Source: Dyadobacter diqingensis (GTDB lineage Bacteria > Bacteroidota > Bacteroidia > Cytophagales > Spirosomataceae). From it: 64,000 bases of DNA. A model generated the notes under the pieces. That model ran no database searches, was not told where the DNA came from, and saw only the letters and a list, made by a program, of their open reading frames with translations. Position numbers and translations under genes: made by a program. The stretch lies in NCBI RefSeq assembly GCF_024220585.1, contig NZ_JAMXKF010000009.1, forward strand, positions 124,001-188,000. Direction: 5' to 3'. This document shows, in pieces, positions 8,599 through 15,132 of the stretch (position 1 is the first letter of the stretch; the number at the start of each line of letters is the position of its first letter).

Positions 8599-10628
8599 AC
8601 TGGCGTTATTTCGAAAATGAGAGGAGCGTCCGAACTGTTTACAATGACATTATCAAAAACAAAGTATCCGGGTTCCGTTACGGTTATTTCCCTGTTTTTT
8701 GCTGCCAGTTTGATCTTGCACTGACGTTGCGGGCTTGCCTGATACAGGACTTGCAGAATGAAATTATATTTTCCCGGAGGGAATTCGGCATCGGACAATC
8801 TGGTTGTGATCGGATTTGAGCCGGTGCAGTTTGGAATGATTTCTGTACCCGATATCCGAAGATTAACAACAGGTCCATAGTCTGCTGATCCGACAATCTG
8901 ATTATTAAGGTTCATCGGAAAATAATGCCGGATTCCAAACCTGAGCGGTACATTGTTAAGTGTGCAGGTGCCTGACGCATCGGCGAAAGCCTGGGTGTTC
9001 ATGCTGTTATATTTTGCTTCGGCCAGTGCATCGGCGTCACCGCTTTTTTCGCCGCCATAGGTATTGGCCGCAATCAGTATGGTAGCAGCTCCTCCCAGAT
9101 ATCCATCCCCACAGGTGGTGCGGTTAAATGTGCCCAGTCTTGAAATTTGGGTATTCGGGAAAGGGGTACTGCCAGGAGCGATCGAGCTGTCGGTTACCGG
9201 TTCTACGTAATCAGGATCGCCCTGTGAATTTGCTTTGACCGTGTAGGGTTTCACCGGCGTATTATTGTCAAGGTAAACCTTTTCCAGACGTTCAAAAGCA
9301 AGCTTTCCGGTTCTTTTTCCATAACCATCCAGTACCTGTTTTAAAGAAACTCCGCGCCATGTTGTAGCGCGTGGTTCGGTGGGCTGGGCAGCCGGAAGGC
9401 TGCTGAAGTTTTCAACGGTATCGAGTATCCGAAAACCGAATGTTCTGGCAACAAGCCCTTGGTTATCCTCCTGATCCGTTAAAGATTGCGTGGTTAATTG
9501 CAGCGGACGATGCCCTTTGCTGCTGACCAGAAACACTTCTTCAGACAGTAATAGCTCGTCAAGATAATTGAGGTAGGCAATGGCATCCCGTTTGAAAAAA
9601 CCGGTGCTTACCTGTAAATCGTACTCACCCTCGATGCTGATAATTTTCAGCTCGGAAAAATCAACACCGGCGTTTGCAGGTCTTTCCGTCTGGGCGGTGT
9701 TCTGTGAGACTTTGAGGTTTCGTTGCGCCTGTCCGGTCAGTCGCAGCGTATCCCAACCACCAAGGCTGTTTACAAAAAGGACGCTGCGCTCGAACTCTTG
9801 ATCTGTTCGGTCAATCAGATAAGTTCGGACTTCACTTACGCGCTGGTTGTTTTCATTGGAAAGCCAGACGTCATATTTGGCGATGGTCGACGGCAATTTA
9901 AGGATTGAAGCACCAACAGGGCAGCAGATCACCGAATACAAAACCGGATTTTGTAAAGACATCGCTGTTACGGTTTCTGATATCGCACCGTCAGCTCCGT
10001 AGGCCTGCACCCGTAGTTTTAATGTTTGGGGCTTTGGCGTGAAATTCAAAACAAAGCTTAGGTACTCTTCCTGAGTAGGTGCGATACTTTTAAAGTTGGG
10101 TTGCCACGTCAAAAATTGCTTGGCATTACTTTGCCAGCTCTTGAAAAATGAATCGCCGTATGCATAAAAATCCTCATTGGCCAGACCGGCTTTGATCGCG
10201 TACATTTTACCAAGCTGGTTGGAAATGTTGACGGCGGGCATGCCGCCCCTGATTTCTTCACGTAAGGTAAATGCAAGTGTCTGGCTCAGGGATATTGTCA
10301 TTTGAGCCTGTTTGTGTCTTGGCTTTGCGTAGGTGAGGAGCCCGTCTATTTTGCCATTCCGGCCAGAATTGAACCTGAATTCTGCACCGGCGAAAATCTG
10401 CACACCGGACTGGTTGTCCACCGGAGCTTCGCGGCCTTCGGAGGTATGAAGTTCTTCAAAATTCTCACTGAACGGAAACTCCGGAACCTGAATGGCCAGG
10501 TAATATTTTAAGCCTACACGGCTGATCAGGCCGGGATCAGCCGCCTCGATGGTATGGGTAAGCTTGTTTCGGCTGAATTTTAACGGTAAGTAAGACTGGT
10601 CGGTAGCAATCGCGTCAATCATCTTCAA
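8595..10628 (-). CDS. Phage tail protein with DUF5977 domain
   Basis: A 677-residue protein, mostly beta-rich. Around residues 485-560 it has the DUF5977 signature: a short strand with FNRTTCGDGYLGG, an Ala/Asp-rich helix with spaced Ala-Asp (SGDADALAEAKYNSM) and a closing FADASGTCTLNN, giving the two conserved Cys. DUF5977 occurs in large surface and adhesion-type proteins of Bacteroidota and their phages, so this may form tail tip or receptor-binding parts. It overlaps the next gene by 4 nt. Upstream the operon is interrupted by the membrane-protein insert at 10659-12024. Confidence 0.72.
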   Translation of the reverse strand: MKMIDAIATDQSYLPLKFSRNKLTHTIEAADPGLISRVGLKYYLAIQVPEFPFSENFEELHTSEGREAPVDNQSGVQIFAGAEFRFNSGRNGKIDGLLTYAKPRHKQAQMTISLSQTLAFTLREEIRGGMPAVNISNQLGKMYAIKAGLANEDFYAYGDSFFKSWQSNAKQFLTWQPNFKSIAPTQEEYLSFVLNFTPKPQTLKLRVQAYGADGAISETVTAMSLQNPVLYSVICCPVGASILKLPSTIAKYDVWLSNENNQRVSEVRTYLIDRTDQEFERSVLFVNSLGGWDTLRLTGQAQRNLKVSQNTAQTERPANAGVDFSELKIISIEGEYDLQVSTGFFKRDAIAYLNYLDELLLSEEVFLVSSKGHRPLQLTTQSLTDQEDNQGLVARTFGFRILDTVENFSSLPAAQPTEPRATTWRGVSLKQVLDGYGKRTGKLAFERLEKVYLDNNTPVKPYTVKANSQGDPDYVEPVTDSSIAPGSTPFPNTQISRLGTFNRTTCGDGYLGGAATILIAANTYGGEKSGDADALAEAKYNSMNTQAFADASGTCTLNNVPLRFGIRHYFPMNLNNQIVGSADYGPVVNLRISGTEIIPNCTGSNPITTRLSDAEFPPGKYNFILQVLYQASPQRQCKIKLAAKNREITVTEPGYFVFDNVIVNSSDAPLIFEITPV

Positions 10629-10658
10629 TTATTTTTTTTCAAAAATTGAAGATCTTAC

Positions 10659-11768
10659 TTAGGGTAACAAGGACACAATTCTATGATATATATTACATAT
10701 AAATTCGCCCACAGGCAGTTGAAGGATCATAGCTGTGATGAAGGAAAAGGCAAGCATCACTACTACTATAACCCAAAGAGCTCCACCTGTCAATTTTTTC
10801 TGGTTGTCATTTGGTGCAACGAGAGCAGAAACAAGTGCTAGTAAAAATATCCAAGTAAAAAGAGAAAAAAGAATTCCAAACAGCGTACGAATAAAAGAAA
10901 GGTTTAGCCACCAAGGATATATTGCAATTATTAGAACTCCTATAAGAGACATTAAGCCAATAATAATATTAAAGAGCTCTTTACGTCTGGTTGGATTAGT
11001 TTCTTTGATATGATAATGCAGATTCATATCAATAACTTTGCTGTAAGGGATTATCATACAATCTCCTGGTACATCCGTCATACCCTTCTTTTTCGGAGGT
11101 AAATCGGGATCATTTTCATCGGGTTGAAGCGTATGCGAAAAGCGTTTAGCTTCGGTTAAATAGATTAAATCTAGTTCGCCTGTTTTTGCTGAGATGGTAT
11201 ATTCGGCCAAAATACCTGACACTATCTTCTTTTCACCTTGATGCTCGACATCCATTACAATGTCCACATACGTTGTTAAGACTTTGCCCTTTTTACTTGG
11301 CTTAAAATCCCATGAGTATAGTATGTCACCTCTGAAATAATAATTCCATTGATTATTGAATCGAAGTACATGGAAAATTATATCAAGTCTGAGGATTCTA
11401 ACTATTTTATGGGCTATGGTTCCGAGAAGGATGGAAAGGGCAAGATTGAAAAAAATATATACAAGAATATATTTAATTTGTTCAGAGCTAATAACTACAA
11501 CTTTCTTTTTTTCCAGGTTTTCGAAAAATGCTGAAACAGGTGTAGTCAGCATGTCAAATGAAAATTTGGGATGCTGACTTAGAATAAGCAACGATAGCAT
11601 TTGTACTATCAGTCCTAAGAAAATACTTGATATAAGGCGATCTGCGAAAATGCCGCCTCCGAATTGCTTGGTAAACTCGCCTTGGAAATAGAATCGTTTG
11701 AGGATGACCCCCGGAATTACTAGTAGAACAACAAAAATAATGCCATTGATCGTTACTGGTAACTCCAT
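10659..11768 (-). CDS. Multi-pass membrane protein, prophage cargo (DUF6338-like)
   Basis: A 369-residue membrane protein. Two to three hydrophobic segments lie in the N-terminal 130 residues (GIIFVVLLVIPGVILKRFYF, SIFLGLIVQMLSLLIL, ILVYIFFNLALSILLGTI) and three in the last 100, flanking a soluble domain of about 140 residues. The opening segment with a PG turn is like DUF6338 proteins; I am not sure of the family. It sits inside the tail operon between two structural genes, is AT-rich and is not expected in a virion, so it is probably a lysogeny-expressed cargo gene, perhaps for exclusion of other phages. It follows an 81-residue gene at 11 nt distance. Confidence 0.65.
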   Translation of the reverse strand: MELPVTINGIIFVVLLVIPGVILKRFYFQGEFTKQFGGGIFADRLISSIFLGLIVQMLSLLILSQHPKFSFDMLTTPVSAFFENLEKKKVVVISSEQIKYILVYIFFNLALSILLGTIAHKIVRILRLDIIFHVLRFNNQWNYYFRGDILYSWDFKPSKKGKVLTTYVDIVMDVEHQGEKKIVSGILAEYTISAKTGELDLIYLTEAKRFSHTLQPDENDPDLPPKKKGMTDVPGDCMIIPYSKVIDMNLHYHIKETNPTRRKELFNIIIGLMSLIGVLIIAIYPWWLNLSFIRTLFGILFSLFTWIFLLALVSALVAPNDNQKKLTGGALWVIVVVMLAFSFITAMILQLPVGEFICNIYHRIVSLLP

Positions 11769-11778
11769 TAAAATTAAA

Positions 11779-12024
11779 TTATGATAGAGTTATTTTACCA
11801 GTCGACAATTCAATTGATTCCTCTTTACTCTCTCCTCGCTGGATTTTTTCAATAGCGTCAATATATTTTTTCTTATCCTCTGGATTAGAAAAAATTCTCT
11901 TGGTCTCGCTACTCATGACCTGCATGTCAGACGAGAAGTAGGACTCTACGACATTCATAACTGCATTTTTAACTTCTCGTAGAGTATTTATAATGGAAGT
12001 GTTTAAAGTGTTTGAGGTCAACAT
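11779..12024 (-). CDS. Small soluble protein, partner of the membrane cargo gene
   Basis: An 81-residue, charged, probably helical protein with no recognised family. It begins MLTSNTLNTSIINTLREVKN and ends in a Glu/Lys-rich half (RGESKEESIELSTGKITLS). Its stop lies 11 nt upstream of the start of the membrane protein gene, so the two form a pair that interrupts the tail operon. About 100 nt without a gene separates it from the tail gene at 12127, room for its own promoter. Confidence 0.55.
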   Translation of the reverse strand: MLTSNTLNTSIINTLREVKNAVMNVVESYFSSDMQVMSSETKRIFSNPEDKKKYIDAIEKIQRGESKEESIELSTGKITLS

Positions 12025-12126
12025 TTACGAAATATTTAAAATGGAACGAAAATGTAAATTCACTTGCAATGTAACAACAATAACGATGATGCAATATGAA
12101 AAGTGCATATTTTATTTATAGTGAAC

Positions 12127-12597
12127 TTAACAAAGAATATGGTTGGCGACCAGACCAAGTTTCATTTTTACCTCATATCCGTAAGCACTGTCGACGGAGA
12201 CATAAAGCACCGGTTCGACTTGAATAGAATCGAAGTCAAGGAAATTTTTGCATACTCTCTCATCATGTTGAAGCTTGTTGATGATGGTTGCTACAATGTT
12301 TTCAGCATGGGTGTATGCTGAGTCCTGGCTTTCGCGATCGTTTTTATCGGGATAACACCATACATAAAATACAGTATTGAAATTGACCATTAAAATATGG
12401 CTTTCAACGTATTTGGTGGTGTATTTGGGACGCAGCACAAATATTCCGGGATAAACGTCTTCGGATACTGAATCTTCAAGCAACCGGTCCATACCGTTCC
12501 CGTCAGACATTTTTACGTATTTAACCCCTTTTTCTGCTTTTTGAGTTTCCAGAATGGGCGCGATGTAATCCCAAAATAAGTTATCGGTAGGTGTCAT
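12127..12597 (-). CDS. Phage minor tail/tail-completion type protein
   Basis: A 156-residue soluble protein in the structural operon, 2 nt after the previous gene. The layout, an N-terminal helix with DNLFWDYIAPILETQ followed by alternating strands (HILMVNFNTVFYVWCYP, VLYVSVDSAYGYEVKMKLGLV) and a central helix, resembles the small tail-terminator proteins of tailed phages. That role is a guess from size, position and fold style. It is the last gene of the run before the inserted membrane-protein pair. Confidence 0.6.
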   Translation of the reverse strand: MTPTDNLFWDYIAPILETQKAEKGVKYVKMSDGNGMDRLLEDSVSEDVYPGIFVLRPKYTTKYVESHILMVNFNTVFYVWCYPDKNDRESQDSAYTHAENIVATIINKLQHDERVCKNFLDFDSIQVEPVLYVSVDSAYGYEVKMKLGLVANHILC

Positions 12598-12599
12598 AA

Positions 12600-13499
12600 T
12601 TAATCCTGATTTGCTTTGTGCCTTGCGATTTCGGCTTTTACGTCTTTGTTGTGTTCTTCCAGAAATTGAAAAACTTCATGGACATTGGCTGATTTGGTTG
12701 CGTCCATGCTTCCAAATACTTGTTTTTGAGAAAGCAGGTGTTGGTTTTTGATCATGGACTGGCCGGGAAATTCTTCGGGCACCGATGGAGAAGATCCGTC
12801 ATCGTCAAAAAGGTCGAAATAGGAAAAGAAGTTTTTGACGGTTCCAAGGAAATAGACCATCACGAGCACTTTCTCTTCCATGTATTTATCCTTCAATAAG
12901 TCCGCACGGCGGCGTGAAAGATGTTCATTGTAATTTTCGCGGGTATCTCCGTTCCAGCTAGGGTCTGAATCGTAGTCGCCCGCGCGCTCAGGACGGCAGA
13001 TGGTTGCGACCAGCAGGTTTAATCGCTCTTCCCCTTCTACAAGCTGCTTGATGAATGCCTGTGCATGGATATAAGCGTCGCACATTTCACCAAAGGTCAT
13101 GCTCCGGAAACCTTCCTCGAAAAGGTGCCAATATTGGCCGTCAACTCTAAACTTTCTAAAAGGCTCGGTTGTCAGCTCACTTGTCCAAAGCCAGGAGACA
13201 AGATTCAAAAGCTGACATAAGGCTTCGGTCGACTGATCTTTTTGCTCCTCTGACCGTTTTGCACCAAAGAATTGCTGCATCAGCTTCTTCCATTGTTTCG
13301 GTGTAAAACCGAGTACAATGCGTAGAATGTTGTGATATGTGCTACCGGACTCCGGCAGCACATATAGGTTTTTAAGTAGCTCGGGAAGTCTTTTAGATTC
13401 TACCTCTTGCCAATTTTCAGGAATTTGAAAAACCTGACCGCTGATTGATATTTCCTGCATAAATGCGGTAATGACTTGATTATTGATACTTTGATTCAA
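12600..13499 (-). CDS. Phage protein of unknown function in the structural operon
   Basis: A 299-residue, mainly helical, acidic protein without signal peptide or membrane segment. It starts inside the end of the DUF5675 gene (20-nt overlap) and is followed after 2 nt by the putative tail-completion gene. It contains aromatic-rich helices (QLLNLVSWLWTSELTTEPF, GQYWHLFEEGFRSMTFGEM) and a Gln/Lys-rich C-terminus. No family recognised. A scaffold or tail-assembly chaperone role would fit the position but is not shown by sequence. Confidence 0.6.
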   Translation of the reverse strand: MNQSINNQVITAFMQEISISGQVFQIPENWQEVESKRLPELLKNLYVLPESGSTYHNILRIVLGFTPKQWKKLMQQFFGAKRSEEQKDQSTEALCQLLNLVSWLWTSELTTEPFRKFRVDGQYWHLFEEGFRSMTFGEMCDAYIHAQAFIKQLVEGEERLNLLVATICRPERAGDYDSDPSWNGDTRENYNEHLSRRRADLLKDKYMEEKVLVMVYFLGTVKNFFSYFDLFDDDGSSPSVPEEFPGQSMIKNQHLLSQKQVFGSMDATKSANVHEVFQFLEEHNKDVKAEIARHKANQD

Positions 13500-13935
13500 T
13501 CGTTATCCAGACTTCCTCTCCCTTGGCCAGCACCGCCGCAATATGCGATTGTAAGCGAAGGGTAGCTGTACGGCTTGATCCGACCATGTAATCTCCATTT
13601 TCCAACCCAAACATTAAACCAAGGAGCAGACAGCCATCGGTATTTTGGTGGGTGTTACCGGAATGAATCCTGATTCCTGCAAAGCCAGGCACACCGATCA
13701 AAATCGGCATCAGCCGCTTGAAGCGGTTCGAATAGGTAATATCCACTTTATACCGACCGACAGGAATGGCGGTGCGTCCGGGCTCCTTAATTTTCCTGAT
13801 TTGCTCCAAGGGCATATCAACAGTGAGCCTGCGGTCTTTGTCTTCCAGAACATACTGCTCTATGAAACCGAAAGCATCCAGGGTACTCAGGGTCGTGTTT
13901 TCACCTTCCCACAAGCGCGTCATCTTAATTTCCAT
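13480..13935 (-). CDS. DUF5675 family protein (lysis-module protein)
   Basis: A 151-residue protein matching the DUF5675 pattern: strands around TLSTLDAFGFIEQYVLED, a turn with GRTAIPVGRYKVDITYSNRF, then the most conserved block GIRIHSGNTHQNTDGCLLLG with His and Cys in positions like those of YkuD-type active sites. DUF5675 proteins are regular members of Bacteroidota phage lysis cassettes next to holins, as here: the gene overlaps the holin gene by 11 nt and the next gene by 20 nt. Enzyme activity on peptidoglycan is suspected from context only. Confidence 0.8.
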   Translation of the reverse strand: MEIKMTRLWEGENTTLSTLDAFGFIEQYVLEDKDRRLTVDMPLEQIRKIKEPGRTAIPVGRYKVDITYSNRFKRLMPILIGVPGFAGIRIHSGNTHQNTDGCLLLGLMFGLENGDYMVGSSRTATLRLQSHIAAVLAKGEEVWITIESKYQ

Positions 13936-14458
13936 CGGCTGGTTTTTTAGTGGTGACGTAGCTTTTTATTGCGTCGTAGGCCAAAAGCAGGAGAGTTTTC
14001 TTTCCCATTTCAGCATAGTTTTCCTGAACAGACCAGAATTCGGTAGCGATGATGGTAATCAGAGCGGCATACTCGAAGGCATTAAAAATGGTCACTTCGA
14101 CCCCTTTGATTTGAAGATGAGCCAGGCCATGCAGCGAGGCCAAAACACAGATGTAATACATCAGCTTGGAAAAGGTCTTGTCTTTGAAAACCTTGGCGCT
14201 GGCAGGCGCATATTTGACCGGGTCCAGATTGTGCAGGTATTTTACCTTTTGGATACCGGCAAACGCGTCATAGGCGAGCATCAGCAGCAAGAAAATGAGA
14301 TACCTGAAATCAGAGAAAACATACATTTCGATGAATTCCAGCGTCCATGCTGCTAGACCGGCAACAAGTGCCCAAAGTGTTACTGAAAAGAAGTTTTCTG
14401 AAATAAAGTTTAAGTGGTGGGTCATAGCCGAAAAATAGCTTTCTAGGTAAGTTTTCAT
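13925..14458 (-). CDS. Phage holin-type membrane protein
   Basis: Read from the ATG at 14456-14458 this is a 177-residue protein with four hydrophobic segments (FFSVTLWALVAGLAAWTLEF, YLIFLLLMLAYDAFAGIQKV, LMYYICVLASLHGLAHL, YAALITIIATEFWSVQENY). Size, topology and the WSVQENY end match the Bacteroidota phage holin family, which makes the membrane hole or opens the way for lysis proteins. The frame is open further upstream to 14644, but that stretch lies inside the spanin-like gene and is polar and Cys-rich, so I chose the later start. The start codon follows the preceding stop by 1 nt. Confidence 0.75.
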   Translation of the reverse strand: MKTYLESYFSAMTHHLNFISENFFSVTLWALVAGLAAWTLEFIEMYVFSDFRYLIFLLLMLAYDAFAGIQKVKYLHNLDPVKYAPASAKVFKDKTFSKLMYYICVLASLHGLAHLQIKGVEVTIFNAFEYAALITIIATEFWSVQENYAEMGKKTLLLLAYDAIKSYVTTKKPADGN

Positions 14459-14459
14459 A

Positions 14460-14807
14460 TTAATAGGGAGGGGTAAGTTTTCCAGATATGTAACCCAGAA
14501 GGAAGGCTTTGGCACTGCCTTTTCTGCGTTTTTTTCTTTCCACAGCGAGCAGCTGTTCGTACTGCTCTTTTTGCATTTGGAGCTGCAAGGACATAAGCCC
14601 GTTTTCAGCTCGAAGGGCGATAATTTGTTGGTTAAGGTGTTCATGGGATTTTTGCAGGTTTAAGACCACCGGTTTGAGTAGCTCGTAGCGAATCGCTGTA
14701 TCCAGCAGAGCCTGCTCGTATTTTTGCTCTAAGGTTGCTTCGGTAATTTGCCCGAAGAGCTGCCCGATCGGCAGTATCAGAAGACATAACAGCAACAAAT
14801 TTCGCAA
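14460..14807 (-). CDS. Putative spanin-like protein (outer partner), overlapping gene
   Basis: With a TTG start at 14805-14807 the product has 115 residues, beginning MRNLLLLCLLILPIGQLFGQ, a typical signal peptide, followed by a helical/coiled-coil region (QKSHEHLNQQIIALRAENG) and a basic end. The frame is open to an ATG at 14903, but this would put a polar, basic stretch in front of the signal. Its first 167 nt lie within the 3' part of the preceding gene in another frame. Two overlapping genes, each with a membrane or export signal and coiled coil, beside a holin, are the hallmark of Rz/Rz1 spanins. No lipobox Cys follows the signal, so the match is not complete. Confidence 0.5.
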   Translation of the reverse strand: MRNLLLLCLLILPIGQLFGQITEATLEQKYEQALLDTAIRYELLKPVVLNLQKSHEHLNQQIIALRAENGLMSLQLQMQKEQYEQLLAVERKKRRKGSAKAFLLGYISGKLTPPY

Positions 14808-15027
14808 ACGACTCAGAAGCCGCTTCGTCGTAGAAAGCAGCTGAATCACGGTGCATCTTTGCCATCTCTGACTGCTGTAAGATTGAGTCTTTAAGGTTTT
14901 CACGTTCTGGAACCGCTGGGTTTAGGGTGTCAATTGTTTTAAACAGTAGGGTAAATGCGTAATAAGAAATGATCCCTGAAACAAAGAAGATTACAATTCC
15001 TATTAGGATGTTTTTTAACGACTTCAT
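14641..15027 (-). CDS. Putative i-spanin-like protein
   Basis: A 128-residue protein with one N-terminal membrane segment (ILIGIVIFFVSGIISYYAFTLL) followed by a helical, charged region suited to a coiled coil (RENLKDSILQQSEMAKMHRD). This is the topology of the inner-membrane spanin that spans the periplasm in phage lysis. Its ATG overlaps the stop of the remnant at 15024-15119 by the ATGA arrangement, and its 3' half overlaps the next gene. Identification rests on topology and position, not on sequence family. Confidence 0.55.
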   Translation of the reverse strand: MKSLKNILIGIVIFFVSGIISYYAFTLLFKTIDTLNPAVPERENLKDSILQQSEMAKMHRDSAAFYDEAASESFAKFVAVMSSDTADRAALRANYRSNLRAKIRAGSAGYSDSLRATQTGGLKPAKIP

Positions 15028-15119
15028 AAATTTTCGAGTTTGGTGTGAATTCCGTTTCCGGCCACAAGATTGGTCACTATTTTACCGTTTGGAAGGACGA
15101 CATCTGGCGCGTGATTGGA
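15024..15119 (-). pseudogene. Remnant: second copy of the C-terminal end of the 857-residue protein
   Basis: A 31-codon open stretch, closed upstream by an in-frame TAA at 15120-15122, reads DVVLPNGKIVTNLVAGNGIHTKLENL near its end (shown as DVVLPNGKIV and VAGNGIHTKLENL). The neighbouring intact gene ends EVRFPNGRTV and VAGNGIHAKIESL, so this is a diverged duplicate of that C-terminus; 17 nt (GTGGCCGGAAACGGAAT) are identical. Its TGA overlaps the ATG of the spanin-like gene, as expected of the original gene end. It looks like the stump left when the present copy replaced or was added to an older one. Confidence 0.75.
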
Positions 15120-15132
15120 TTATCCAACCACC

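Noticed and set aside
13766..14356. A 196-codon plus-strand frame over the DUF5675 and holin genes
   Set aside because: The minus-strand genes are recognised families with tight overlaps; the frame shows no domain and crosses several of them.
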